From NCBI RefSeq assembly GCF_900109935.1, contig NZ_FOBV01000002.1, positions 372,001 to 436,000 on the forward strand: a stretch of 64,000 nt of DNA. The letters run 5' to 3'. Each line of letters begins with the position of its first letter. The first letter of the stretch is position 1. Shown here one piece after another: positions 8,837 through 19,242 of the stretch. Under the pieces are notes generated by a model that was not told the DNA's origin, did no database searches, and was given only the letters and a program-made list of their open reading frames with translations. The translations under genes were made by a program, and so were the position numbers. This DNA is from Chryseobacterium taichungense (lineage in GTDB: Bacteria; Bacteroidota; Bacteroidia; Flavobacteriales; Weeksellaceae).

Positions 8837-9388
8837 ATGAGTAGAAAATATAAGTTTAACGAAAAAGAAGGAGCTTATTTTATAAGTTTCGCAACAGTTT
8901 TCTGGATCGATGTTTTTACCAGAAACGAATACTTTGATATTATTATAGACTCTTTAGATTATTGTCGAAAGAACAAAGGAATGGTCATTTTCGGATATTG
9001 TATCATGCCCAATCATATTCATCTGATATTTCGGTCACGAGATGGAAAGCCATCAGAACTAATAAGAGATTTTAAGGGGTTTACATCCAAAAAAATGCTA
9101 AATGCGATTAAGGGAAATTTTCGGGAAAGCAGGAGAGAGTGGATGCTATGGATGTTTAAAAAGGCAGGAAGCAGAAGATCTAATGTGACGGAATATCAAT
9201 TCTGGCAACAGCATAATCATCCTATAGAAATATGGTCACTTAAGGTATTTGAGCAGAAGCTTATGTATACACATAAAAATCCTGTAAAGGCCGGTTTTGT
9301 TATTGAGCCTTGGGAATGGAAATACAGCAGTGCTCGCAATTATTATGATGATTATAATGGAGTTTTAAAGATTGATGTTAATTTATAA
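8837..9388 (+). CDS. REP-associated tyrosine transposase (RAYT, Y1_Tnp)
   Basis: 183 residues. The HUH metal site is His60-Ile-His62 in MPNHIHLIF, and the likely catalytic tyrosine is Tyr144 in YTHKNPVKAG. The C-terminal WKYSSARNYY motif is also typical of RAYTs. These single-strand-specific transposases bind and cut REP palindromes; most behave as domesticated, rarely moving genes. Here both sides carry REPs and the unit sits between duplicated flanks, so it was probably mobile or captured in recombination. Length and motifs look intact, so the enzyme may be active. Confidence 0.92.
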   Translation: MSRKYKFNEKEGAYFISFATVFWIDVFTRNEYFDIIIDSLDYCRKNKGMVIFGYCIMPNHIHLIFRSRDGKPSELIRDFKGFTSKKMLNAIKGNFRESRREWMLWMFKKAGSRRSNVTEYQFWQQHNHPIEIWSLKVFEQKLMYTHKNPVKAGFVIEPWEWKYSSARNYYDDYNGVLKIDVNL

Positions 9389-9411
9389 TATTAAAATCTT
9401 AAATTTCCTTT

Positions 9412-9486
9412 GCTGGCGCGAGCGTCCCGCTCGTGTTCAATATAAATATCATGATTATAGCATAAGCACGAGACGCTCGCGCTAGC
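9412..9486. repeat. Inverted REP pair (BIME-like), right end of RAYT unit
   Basis: A direct-orientation REP at 9412-9437 (GCTGGCGCGAGCGTCCCGCT, then CGTGTT) and an inverted REP at 9465-9486 are separated by 27 bp. The inverted one, read on the minus strand, matches the left-end REP except for a missing CCGC. The arrangement matches a BIME, the usual substrate form for RAYTs. Confidence 0.8.
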
Positions 9487-9487
9487 A

Positions 9488-9627
9488 GTAATTATTTACA
9501 ATACCAAACAAAAACAGTTTCGATATAATTTTATTAAATATAAAAACAAAAAAACCTGCCCAACGGCAGGTTTAACTATATAAAAATATCTAATGTCCTG
9601 ATTTTGCATCTGCATCTTGCTTTACAT
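9488..9627. repeat. 140-bp direct repeat, copy B (right of RAYT unit)
   Basis: Holds a dead copy of the OstA-like gene's last codons (one A deleted in the AAAACAAAAAC run), the hairpin with loop CAAC (9552-9573) and the real 3' end of the sugar transporter gene. Together with copy A it shows that both neighbouring genes kept intact ends after the insertion. Confidence 0.9.
9541..9573 (-). terminator. Terminator of the sugar transporter gene
   Basis: AAACCTGCC-CAAC-GGCAGGTTT (9552-9573) with a 9-bp perfect stem, followed on the minus strand by TTTTTTTGTTTTTA. It lies 17 bp beyond the transporter stop. A second copy at 8666-8687 is orphaned beyond the RAYT unit. Confidence 0.8.
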
Positions 9628-11020
9628 GCCCCAGATATTTGGTACAGTAAGCTCCGAAAATAAGAATCACGACATAGCAGAATACCGGAATGATAAATGA
9701 ATGCTGCACTCCGAAAACATCAGCCAGATATCCCTGGAAGATAGGTACGATAGCGCCTCCTAAAATAGCCATTACAACTAATGAAGATCCCTGACTCGTA
9801 TATTTACCTAATCCTGAAATAGCTAACGTATAAATATTCGAGAACATAATGGAATTGAATATTCCGATTCCCAGAATGCTGTACATTGCCATTTCACCAT
9901 GATTTAACATAGCGGAAATCAACAGAACGACATTCACTGCTGCAAAGATAGATAAGGTTCTTGCCGGAGCTGCTTTCCCGATAAAGAATGCGATAAAATT
10001 TAATGCAATAAATACAAGGAAAAAGCTGATCTGCGCAAAACTAAGATCTACAATACTGAAGATCACTAAAAACACAGCCGCCGCTGCTCCCAGCATATAC
10101 AAAGCTTTTTTTCCCTGGCTAATAGACTGATTTAATGATATAGCCCCCAGGAAACGTCCGATCATTGCGCCTCCCCAATATAAAGAAAGGTAATTTTTAC
10201 TTACCACTTCAGATAAATTCATAACCTGTGGCTGTTCCAGGAAACTGATGATAAAACTTCCTACTGCTACTTCTCCGCCGACATAGCAGAACATAGCCAG
10301 AACGCCAAATTTCAGGTGATTGTGTTGCAATGCTCCGAATCCTTTTACGATTTCTTCTCCTTTTACCTGGAAATCAGGAAGCTTAACTCTTGAAATTAAC
10401 AAAGCTACGAGTAAAAGAATTCCCGCAAAGATCAGATAAGGAATTTTAGTTGCTGCTGCAGAAAACGAGCCGTCAGGTGCAGAAAACAATTCGAAAATAA
10501 GGTGTCCGCCCAAAACCGGTGCGATCGTTGTCCCGAAAGCATTAAAAGCCTGTGTCATATTCAGTCTGCTGGATGCAGATTCTTCCGGACCAAGCAAAGA
10601 AACATAGGCATTCGCCGTGATCTGCAGAACTGTAAATCCTAATCCTAAAATGAACAGTGCCCCTAAAAATAATCCGTAAGAAGCAAAGCTTGCTGCAGGA
10701 TAAAAAAGAACACAGCCTAAAGCTGCAAGGAAGATTCCGAAAAGAATTCCTTTTTTATAACCTACTTTGTCAATCGGGTCGCCTTGCGTACTCGATATTA
10801 AAAAGTAAATCAGGGAACCGATAAAATAGGCACCGAAGAAACAAAACTGCACCAGCATCGATTCAAAGAACGACAGGTTAAACAGCTGTTTCAGATAAGG
10901 AATCAGGATATCATTCATACAGGTGATAAATCCCCACATGAAAAACAAAAGGGTGATGGTAACGAGAGGAACTGTATAATTCCTGCCTTTAGCCTTTACA
11001 TCATTGATCATAACATTCAT
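9590..11020 (-). CDS. MFS glucose/galactose-type sugar importer (FucP/GluP family)
   Basis: 476 residues with about twelve membrane segments. The start TLLFFMWGFITCMNDILIPYLK and the following FGAYFIGSL are hallmarks of the FucP/GluP sugar:proton symporters, which import glucose, galactose or fucose across the inner membrane. It is the last gene of a leftward sugar locus behind two GH3 glucosidases, so it likely imports the monosaccharide they release. I start it at MNVMINDVK; the ATG four codons in is also possible. Its final codons lie in the duplicated copy B. Confidence 0.88.
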   Translation of the reverse strand: MNVMINDVKAKGRNYTVPLVTITLLFFMWGFITCMNDILIPYLKQLFNLSFFESMLVQFCFFGAYFIGSLIYFLISSTQGDPIDKVGYKKGILFGIFLAALGCVLFYPAASFASYGLFLGALFILGLGFTVLQITANAYVSLLGPEESASSRLNMTQAFNAFGTTIAPVLGGHLIFELFSAPDGSFSAAATKIPYLIFAGILLLVALLISRVKLPDFQVKGEEIVKGFGALQHNHLKFGVLAMFCYVGGEVAVGSFIISFLEQPQVMNLSEVVSKNYLSLYWGGAMIGRFLGAISLNQSISQGKKALYMLGAAAAVFLVIFSIVDLSFAQISFFLVFIALNFIAFFIGKAAPARTLSIFAAVNVVLLISAMLNHGEMAMYSILGIGIFNSIMFSNIYTLAISGLGKYTSQGSSLVVMAILGGAIVPIFQGYLADVFGVQHSFIIPVFCYVVILIFGAYCTKYLGHVKQDADAKSGH

Positions 11021-11221
11021 TTATTTTAAAAAGTGGTTAAAGATACCTATTTTAAAGATAAAATCTTAATTCGAGACATTAAACTTATCATGAAAATATC
11101 TTTATATCATTAAACATAAAGAAGCTGAGAAATAAATGCCCTAAAAATGTTTTGGGTTCTAATTTTTGAATTAAGTGTATGAATGTGTACATTTAAATCT
11201 ACAGCTCCTTTTATGTAAATT

Positions 11222-13678
11222 TTATGGTTTCAAATCTTCAAATTTAGTATCCGCAGGGAAAACGTGCTGAACTTTTTCAACGACCAATTCTTTCGGAACA
11301 GAGAATTCCGCCGTTTGTCTGATGTCTAAAGAAGAGGCTCCGACAGAAACTTTATAATTTCCTGCTTCGGCAACCCAAGCTGATTTTGCTGTTTCAAATG
11401 ATGCTAAATCTTTGGGATTAAGAGTCAAAGTAATCGTTTGAGATTCTCCCGGTTTCAAATCTTTGGTTTTAGCGTAAGCTTTCAGTTCAGATGTTGGTTT
11501 GTCTATACTTTTGTTCGGTGCAGAAAGATATAATTCAACAACTTCCTTTCCGTTTACCTTTCCGGTATTTTTAACATCAACACTTACTTCCAGTTTATTA
11601 TTAAAAGTTTTTGAATTGGTTTTAATATTGGAATAAACAAAATCCGTATAAGATTTACCATAACCAAATTCATAAGAAGGTTTCACACCAAATGTATTGA
11701 AATAACGGTATCCGACATAAATACCTTCCTGATAAGTCACATCTTTAGGGTTATCCGCTGGTACTCCCGGGAAATTCTTTGCTGAAGCATGATCTGTATA
11801 GTTCACTGGGAAAGTCATTGTCAGTTTTCCGGAAGGGTTTACCTTTCCTGAAATCACATCAGCAACGGAGTGTCCACCTTCCTGTCCCGGTTGCCAGGCC
11901 AGTAAAATGGCATCTGCTTTATGCTTCCATGAAGCCGTTTCTATAACACCGCCGATATTTAAAATAACGACAACTTTTTTTCCTTTGGCACGGAATGCTT
12001 TTGAAATCTTATCCAGCATTTCTATTTCTTCTGTTGCCAGATTAAAGTCATTATCGACAACCCTGTCGCCGCCTTCTCCGGAATTTCTTCCTAATGTTAC
12101 AAAAGCAATTTCCGATGTTTCTGCTTTTTTAGCATAGAAAGCATCATCCAATTTCATTTCGGGAAGTCTTTCCGGCAAAGCCAAAATTCCTTTTGCTTTT
12201 CTCCTTTCTTTTTCTGCGGCTACTTCTTTTTCAGCATGAGGCTTGTACAGATCAACTAATTCTTTGTCTAATTTGTAACCTGCTGCGTTCAAACCTTCCA
12301 AAAGAGAGACCGTGTGTTTGTTATTTACGCTTCCGCTTCCTGTTCCACCTGTAATCCATGCGTAAGAAGTCACTCCGAATAACGAAACTTCTTTCTGCTT
12401 GTTGTCAAAAGGCAAAGTATTTTGTTCGTTTTTAAGCAAAACCATTCCTTCTGTTGCAGCGTTTCTGGTTACTTCTGCATGTTCAGCCAGATTTGGCTTA
12501 TCGCTGTATTTATATTGTGCGAAAGTCGGTGTCTTAAAAATGTATTCTAAAATTCTTTTTACATTTAAATCAGCCACTTGCTGAGAAAGTTTACCCGAAT
12601 TAAGAGCTTCCAGCAACACTTTTTTCTGTGCAGGAATTCCCGGCATCAGAAGGTCGTTTCCTGCATTCATCTGTTTTACAACGTCAGAAATTCCGCCGCT
12701 TCTGATGGATTCAAATCCCGGGAAACCTCCAAACCAGTCGGTCATTACGATGCCTTTGAAACCCCATTCGTTTCTCAAAACCTGAGTTAATAAATCTTTT
12801 GAATCTGAGGTATAAACGCCGTTCACTTTGTTGTAAGAGGACATTACTGTCCATGGCTGAGATTCTTTAACGGCGATTTCGAAGTTTCTCAAATACAATT
12901 CTCTCATCGCTCTTTCAGAAACGTGGGCATTGATCGTCAAACGGTTGGTTTCTTCGTTATTCGCCGCGAAATGTTTGATGGAAGTTCCTACCCCCTGAGA
13001 CTGTATTCCGTTTACAATGGCGGCAGCTGTTTTTCCTGAAATTAAAGGGTCTTCAGAGTAATATTCGAAGTTTCTGCCGTTCAACGGATTTCTCTGAATG
13101 TTTAAAGCCGGAGCTAAAAGTACGTCTACGCCATATTCTTTCACTTCATTTCCCATTGCCTTTCCGACCTGCTCCAGAAGTGTTTTATTCCAAGTTGAAG
13201 CCAAAGCTGTTCCCACCGGAAATGCTGTTGCATAATACGTTTTTGAATCATTTTTTCTGGTTGGTGCAATTCTCAAACCTGCAGGTCCGTCCGCAACTAC
13301 CGTCGCAGGAATTCCGAATCTCTCGAAATCTGCCGTTCCACCCGCTGCTCCGGGAACCAAACCTTGCTTTGAATCTCCGACAGGACCCGTCAGTACTTCA
13401 ATTCCGGGCATTCCCGTTCCGATAAGAAGATTGACTTTTTCTTCGTTGGTCATTTGTCTGATGATGGCATCTATTCTTTTGTCCACGGAAAGTCTTGTAT
13501 CTTCCCAAACATCGAGTTTACCATTTTTATTAAGGTCTTTGAATGTTTTTCCGTTAACCATTACGGTTGGATTATTCTGGGCTTTAGCAAGCGGTGAAGC
13601 TGCTAATAAAGCCATAAACAATCCTGCATATTTTGCTTTCTGAGAAAGTGCTGTCAATGTTGATCTATTCTTCTTCAT
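11222..13678 (-). CDS. Secreted GH3 beta-glucosidase (BglX-like)
   Basis: 818 residues from the ATG at 13678, which begins the signal peptide (MKKNRSTLTALSQK, hydrophobic core 17-27, AKA cut near 33); an upstream in-frame ATG at 13777 would bury it. An EF-hand-like loop DLNKNGKLDVWE lies at 48-59. The GH3 TIM barrel has KHFAANNEETNR (235-246) and nucleophile Asp314 in VMTDW. The second domain carries acid/base candidate Glu535 in SGEGGDR, and a fibronectin-III-like domain closes the protein. It cleaves terminal beta-linked glucose or xylose from oligosaccharides in the periplasm or outside the cell. A 201-bp gap separates it from the importer gene. Confidence 0.92.
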   Translation of the reverse strand: MKKNRSTLTALSQKAKYAGLFMALLAASPLAKAQNNPTVMVNGKTFKDLNKNGKLDVWEDTRLSVDKRIDAIIRQMTNEEKVNLLIGTGMPGIEVLTGPVGDSKQGLVPGAAGGTADFERFGIPATVVADGPAGLRIAPTRKNDSKTYYATAFPVGTALASTWNKTLLEQVGKAMGNEVKEYGVDVLLAPALNIQRNPLNGRNFEYYSEDPLISGKTAAAIVNGIQSQGVGTSIKHFAANNEETNRLTINAHVSERAMRELYLRNFEIAVKESQPWTVMSSYNKVNGVYTSDSKDLLTQVLRNEWGFKGIVMTDWFGGFPGFESIRSGGISDVVKQMNAGNDLLMPGIPAQKKVLLEALNSGKLSQQVADLNVKRILEYIFKTPTFAQYKYSDKPNLAEHAEVTRNAATEGMVLLKNEQNTLPFDNKQKEVSLFGVTSYAWITGGTGSGSVNNKHTVSLLEGLNAAGYKLDKELVDLYKPHAEKEVAAEKERRKAKGILALPERLPEMKLDDAFYAKKAETSEIAFVTLGRNSGEGGDRVVDNDFNLATEEIEMLDKISKAFRAKGKKVVVILNIGGVIETASWKHKADAILLAWQPGQEGGHSVADVISGKVNPSGKLTMTFPVNYTDHASAKNFPGVPADNPKDVTYQEGIYVGYRYFNTFGVKPSYEFGYGKSYTDFVYSNIKTNSKTFNNKLEVSVDVKNTGKVNGKEVVELYLSAPNKSIDKPTSELKAYAKTKDLKPGESQTITLTLNPKDLASFETAKSAWVAEAGNYKVSVGASSLDIRQTAEFSVPKELVVEKVQHVFPADTKFEDLKP

Positions 13679-13833
13679 AATTATTTCTTTGTTTGATATT
13701 TTATTTTTTTTAACCGCAAATCGATGATTATCTCCTTTTAGTTGATGAATATTTATTTCGACGAAGTCAAAAGGCATTTTTTAACCACATTAATTTTAAG
13801 AATTGTTATCCGATAAAATTAAAATACATTTAA

Positions 13834-14095
13834 CAGGTCGCTCCTACGGAGCTTTAATCACAAAAAAGAATGACTTTCTATTATCAGTTAGCTCCTAATG
13901 GAGCTACATTAATCCCATCGGGACTTATTTATTAAATAGAAATAATGCAGTGAAAAAAAAAGCTCAGTAGGAACGACCTGCAGAATGACTTTCCATAGCA
14001 AGTTTACTTCTAATGGAGCTGCATTAGTCCCATCGGGACTTCCTGTTAATAGAAAAAAATGTAGTACCAAAACAAAGCTCCGTAGGAGCGACCTG
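13834..14095. repeat. 262-bp element with perfect 22-bp terminal inverted repeats
   Basis: Left end 13834-13855 begins CAGGTCGCTCCTACGGAGC; right end 14074-14095 is its exact reverse complement over 22 bases. Inside are two direct copies of about 113 bp with period 115 (13868-13980 and 13983-14095), each holding TAATGGAGCT and CCCATCGGGACTT hairpin motifs. There is no coding sequence. It looks like a non-autonomous, MITE-like or REP-type intergenic repeat. It fills most of the 571-bp gap between 13679 and 14249; a short repeat shared with 16774-16880 follows at 14148-14230. Confidence 0.8.
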
Positions 14096-14249
14096 ATGGT
14101 TTAGCCTAAAAATGAATTTGTAAAATTCATGGAATTCTTATCACATAGAAATTAATCTTTGATTTTTATTTTTGTGAACTTTTCAAAAGCATTATTTAAA
14201 CTTTACGTTTTTGTGACTTTTGTGGTTTAACTTTTTTTGTTCTAATTGA

Positions 14250-15128
14250 TTATAAAAACTTATGAAATTTCAGCCAATCCAGATAAACATTCGACCAGTT
14301 ATCCACCGGACTATCCTGTTTTGCCATTCCGAAACCGTGACCACCTTTTTCATAAATATGAAGTTCTACAGGCTGTTTTGCATCGTGCCATTTGGTGTAT
14401 AATAAAATAGATTTCGGAGCCAGTTTTAATTGGTCATCGTCTGCTGCGCAAATGAACAATGGTAACTTTTGCTCAGGAACTTGATAACCTAAAACGGCAT
14501 CGCTCGGACCGCTATAGATGGAAGCGGCAAAATTCGGAATAGTAGAAGCATCGTCGCTGTGAAGCACACTTTCCAGAATCACACTTGCACCCGCAGAAAA
14601 GCCGATAACGCCTAGTTTTTCCGGATTAACATTGAGTTTTGCTGCATTTTTTCTGATGTAAGAAATGGCAGTTTTGATATCGTTTCCGGCCATCACTTTT
14701 ATCGGTGCAGTTTTCGCATCAAAAGCCGGCCTGTCTTTGATGTTTTCCATCATTTCACGCGCCGGGTCTCCGGTTTTGGTTTCCAGCAAACGGTATTTTA
14801 AAACAACCGCTGTAATTCCTTTTTCCTGAAGAATTTTGGCTAAATCTCTTCCTTCTTTATTGATGGAAAGACTTTGAAATCCACCTCCGGGAGCGATTAC
14901 GATTACTGTACCATTAGCTTTTGCTTTTGGTGCTTCGTAGATTTCTATGGCTGGAGCGGCAACGTTGTATACCAAATGAGTTTTGAATAAATCGGAATCC
15001 ATTTCTTTTTCGGAATACGTCCAGGATTCTGAGCCTGGTGCTTTGCCTTGGTATAATGGAATTGATTTTTGAGCGTTGATGCTCGTTAAACCTGCAAGAA
15101 ATAGACTTGCTATGATGAATTTTTTCAT
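14250..15128 (-). CDS. Secreted alpha/beta hydrolase, acetyl-xylan/feruloyl esterase-like
   Basis: 292 residues with a signal peptide (MKKFIIASLFLAGLTSINAQ). The alpha/beta-hydrolase fold shows an oxyanion stretch IAPGGGFQ (78-85), nucleophile Ser178 in GFSAG, Asp230-232 in AADDD and His264 in GGHGFGM. This layout matches Bacteroidota carbohydrate esterases that remove acetyl or feruloyl groups from plant polysaccharides. Lying between two GH3 genes and a second esterase, it likely strips acyl decorations from the glycan before the glucosidases act. The exact substrate cannot be read from sequence. Confidence 0.85.
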   Translation of the reverse strand: MKKFIIASLFLAGLTSINAQKSIPLYQGKAPGSESWTYSEKEMDSDLFKTHLVYNVAAPAIEIYEAPKAKANGTVIVIAPGGGFQSLSINKEGRDLAKILQEKGITAVVLKYRLLETKTGDPAREMMENIKDRPAFDAKTAPIKVMAGNDIKTAISYIRKNAAKLNVNPEKLGVIGFSAGASVILESVLHSDDASTIPNFAASIYSGPSDAVLGYQVPEQKLPLFICAADDDQLKLAPKSILLYTKWHDAKQPVELHIYEKGGHGFGMAKQDSPVDNWSNVYLDWLKFHKFL

Positions 15129-15246
15129 TTTGATTGATTTTAAATTTTACCACGCAAAGAGCGCAAAGTTTTTTTGATTATTAAACCGTTTTCAAGTTCG
15201 CAAAGGCGTTTCACTTAAATAAGTAATACAATCTCTTATCATAGTG

Positions 15247-15307
15247 TTTGTCATTCCGTAAGTATAGAATTTTATAATCATCGTTGAGATTCCTACGGAA
15301 TGACAAA
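15247..15307. repeat. 14-bp inverted repeat and other intergenic repeat remnants
   Basis: TTTGTCATTCCGTA at 15247-15260 pairs perfectly with TACGGAATGACAAA at 15294-15307. The rest of the 366-bp gap (15129-15494) holds further non-coding stretches that read like intergenic repeats: CACGCAAAGAGCGCAAAG near 15153, CCCGACTTGAGCGGAAATCC near 15357, and CCCTTCGACTTCGCTCAGG near 15437. I see no gene in it. Confidence 0.6.
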
Positions 15308-15494
15308 AATGCTGTTGAATTATTTTGTTAATTAAACCTGCGAATCTCACGCAGCCCGACTTGAGCGGAAATCCTTTTTTGCTTATACTTTAAGTTCTAG
15401 TAACCTGAAATCGTCTTGCAAAAAAGATTGGGAGCCCTTCGACTTCGCTCAGGATAAACTTCAGGCGGAAATAGCTGCCCAAATAAATACTATT

Positions 15495-16673
<1,179 letters not shown>

Positions 16674-16773
16674 TTATTTTTTAACCACAAAAGGCACAAA
16701 AGTTTTTGATTTTGACACATTAGTCACATCAGATTTAAGTTTAAAGCTTTGGAAATATTAGAACACATTAGTT

Positions 16774-16880
16774 TAAAAATCTTTGATTTTTAGTTTTGTG
16801 AACTTATTTAAAATATTAATTAGCTCTTAATCTTTTGTGACTTTTGACTCCGTCGAATCTTTGATTTGTGGTTATTAATG
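16774..16880. repeat. Dispersed intergenic repeat, related to 14148-14230
   Basis: Shares AATCTTTGATTTTTA, TTTTGTGAACTT, TTTTGTGACTTTTG and GTGGTT in the same order with 14148-14230. Both copies lie between genes of the same leftward locus and both are non-coding. They look like copies of one short intergenic element rather than operators. Confidence 0.5.
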
Positions 16881-16940
16881 ACAGTTTTTAATTCAAAAAT
16901 AAAATTCTGAGCCTGTAAAATACAGACCCAGAATTATCAA

Positions 16941-19232
16941 TTATTTTTTATATTTCTCTGTTCTCGCATCTTTAATAACACCAGACCAGTTCATTCCGTA
17001 TCCGAAATCATAGTCATGACCTTCGGAATCTTTGTGCGTTTCCATATCGTAAGGTACGTCTTCTTTTTGCTTTTCAACGGTTGCCATATTCGCAGGCATC
17101 TGAAGCGGAAGTAGTCCTGAAGGCTCATATTTTCCGGTAATGATATCCACAACCGCCTGATTGGATACATTGAAGTTCATCAGAATCGCATCAGCGTGCT
17201 TTTCAAATTCGTTGAAAACCATAGGTTTAGAAGCTGTTACAGAAACAATAACAGGCTTTCCGTTCATTGCTTTGTAAGCATTTTCAATGGCTAACAAATC
17301 GGTGAAGTTAGTCGCGGTAGAAGTTTTATTTTTGAATGTTCTGTCGTGAACATTGGGTGCAACAACCGGGTCGCCCGCTGCAATACTTTTTTCACGAGCT
17401 TCTGTTGCTGTGTACGTTTTGTATTGAAGAGAAATCGGAAGGTAACCGTTTCCGCCTTCTTTAGCATCGATGTCGCTGTAACCGCCTTCTTCACTGTGTG
17501 GACTTTTCACGAAAACCAATGCAAAATCTGCTTTTGAAGGGTCTTCGGTTACGTTGAAATGTTTTTTTACTTTCTCGATATCAACGGGATATTCTAGAGA
17601 CGGAGCTGTATACACTCCCCACCAGTTGAACGTTGCAGGAGAATATCTCTTCGGAATGTAAACCGTTTTTCTTTCTTTGATTGGAAGAATATTGGCTTTG
17701 TTTTTCAACAATACGATAGATTTTACCTGAGCTTCGTAACCAGCTTTCATAAATTCAGGATTACCAACGATTTTTTTGGTTTCTTCTACGTTGACATAAG
17801 GGTTTTCAAACAATCCGGTTCTAAAGAAATTTCTCAGCAAACGAACCGCTGACTGCTCGAACTTCGCACGATACGCTTTTTCGCCGTGTTCTTTTACGCC
17901 CATCTGATAGGCTTCCAGAACAGGCCCTTTGTCGTTGTTTCCTCCGAACTGGTCAACACCAGCTTCCAATACTTTATAATGACGTTCAGCGATGGATAAT
18001 TTTTCAGCACCCCAAGGTTTTCCGGCAAATCCGCCCGGCGTTTTTGGTTCGTCAGCTGTAATCAACCAGTCGGTACAAACTACACCGTCATATTTATATT
18101 TTCCACGAAGTAAATCTGTGATTAAATATTTGCTGTAACCATTTCCAACATTTTCGCCGTTCTTAGTATCCTGATTAAAGCTAATTGTATAGTACGGCAT
18201 CACCGCAGCAGCTTCTCTGGTTCCTCCAGCTAGTTTGAAAGCACCTTCTGTAAAAGGTTTTACGTGATTCTGGAAATTATTTCCCGGATAAACCGCAAAT
18301 TTCCCCATCGCCCAGTGACCGTCGCGACCACCTTCTTCAGGTCCGCCTCCCGGCCAGTGTTTTACCATTGCATTTACACTTTTGTTTCCCCAACCGTTTT
18401 TGCTCCCGGTTGTTGTCTGGAAACCGTCAATATAGCCTCTGGCCATGTCTGCTGTCAATTCTGGACTTTCAGAGAAAACATAAGCAATTCTGTACCAGCG
18501 AGGTTCTGTTCCTAAGTCGATTTGAGGTGACAATGCGGTTGAAATTCCTAATGCTCTGTATTCCTGAGCGGCAATATTCCCGAATTTTTTAACCAATTCC
18601 GGGTCGAATGTTGCGCCCATTGCCAAACCATCCGGCCAAAGAGAAATCTGTCCGCCGGCTCCTTCATTAAATTCGGCTGTTACCGTTGCGGAATGTCTCG
18701 GGTCTGTACTGTTGTTCGCAGGAATTCCCAATCCCAAACCTTCGATGTAAGCTTGAATATTGTTACTCCATTGTGCTGCAATTGCAGGAGATTCAACCGT
18801 TGTTACTAAAACGTGACGAAGGTTGTCTTCCTTTAAAAATTTCTTTTGCTGGTCTGTTAAATCAGAGGCTTTTGCGCCGCTTTCTTTATAAAATTTGCCG
18901 TTATATTTTCCTGCTCTTATGCCATCCGGAGGCGCCGGAACCGATTGATGACCGCTATATAACATCAGACCTGCAATCTGCTCGATCGTCATTTTTGAAG
19001 CTAAATCTTTTGCTCTTTCGTCAACAGGAAGTCTCCAGTCTTCGTATTTATCGAGTTTTCCGTTTTTGTTTAAATCCTTGAATTTATTTCCGCCAATCGT
19101 CAGAATTTTCACCCCTGAATCTGCTGAATATCCTAAAACAGGACCTTTAGAATTCGTAACTGTCTGAATATTTTGTGCAAATGCTGTTATTCCTAAAAAT
19201 AATGCAGCAACATTTAAAACTGTTCTTTTCAT
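16941..19232 (-). CDS. Secreted GH3 exo-beta-glucosidase, second subfamily
   Basis: 763 residues with a signal peptide (to about residue 20). It has an EF-hand-like loop DLNKNGKLDKYE at 53-64, shared with the GH3 at 11222-13678. The catalytic barrel has KHWPGGGPEEGGRD (291-304) and nucleophile Asp388 in VVCTDW. Apart from these it differs much from the other GH3, which implies a distinct linkage or chain-length preference. It starts 10 bp after the TonB-dependent receptor stop, so the two are almost certainly co-transcribed and work on the same glycan. Confidence 0.9.
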   Translation of the reverse strand: MKRTVLNVAALFLGITAFAQNIQTVTNSKGPVLGYSADSGVKILTIGGNKFKDLNKNGKLDKYEDWRLPVDERAKDLASKMTIEQIAGLMLYSGHQSVPAPPDGIRAGKYNGKFYKESGAKASDLTDQQKKFLKEDNLRHVLVTTVESPAIAAQWSNNIQAYIEGLGLGIPANNSTDPRHSATVTAEFNEGAGGQISLWPDGLAMGATFDPELVKKFGNIAAQEYRALGISTALSPQIDLGTEPRWYRIAYVFSESPELTADMARGYIDGFQTTTGSKNGWGNKSVNAMVKHWPGGGPEEGGRDGHWAMGKFAVYPGNNFQNHVKPFTEGAFKLAGGTREAAAVMPYYTISFNQDTKNGENVGNGYSKYLITDLLRGKYKYDGVVCTDWLITADEPKTPGGFAGKPWGAEKLSIAERHYKVLEAGVDQFGGNNDKGPVLEAYQMGVKEHGEKAYRAKFEQSAVRLLRNFFRTGLFENPYVNVEETKKIVGNPEFMKAGYEAQVKSIVLLKNKANILPIKERKTVYIPKRYSPATFNWWGVYTAPSLEYPVDIEKVKKHFNVTEDPSKADFALVFVKSPHSEEGGYSDIDAKEGGNGYLPISLQYKTYTATEAREKSIAAGDPVVAPNVHDRTFKNKTSTATNFTDLLAIENAYKAMNGKPVIVSVTASKPMVFNEFEKHADAILMNFNVSNQAVVDIITGKYEPSGLLPLQMPANMATVEKQKEDVPYDMETHKDSEGHDYDFGYGMNWSGVIKDARTEKYKK

Positions 19233-19242
19233 TGTTTACATT

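Larger units (their letters stand above)
8741..9487 (+). mobile_element. RAYT transposase unit flanked by REP palindromes
   Basis: A 747-bp block between the two 140-bp direct repeats. It contains a Y1-type transposase gene with a REP-like palindrome on the left (8748-8773) and an inverted REP pair on the right (9412-9486). The outermost left and right REPs are inverted relative to each other and identical apart from a 4-bp gap. Removing this block and one 140-bp copy restores a simple convergent gene pair, so it is best read as an insertion. Confidence 0.8.

Noticed and set aside
13679..13777. Upstream ATG of the BglX-like GH3 gene
   Set aside because: It would place 33 residues before a good signal peptide starting at 13678.
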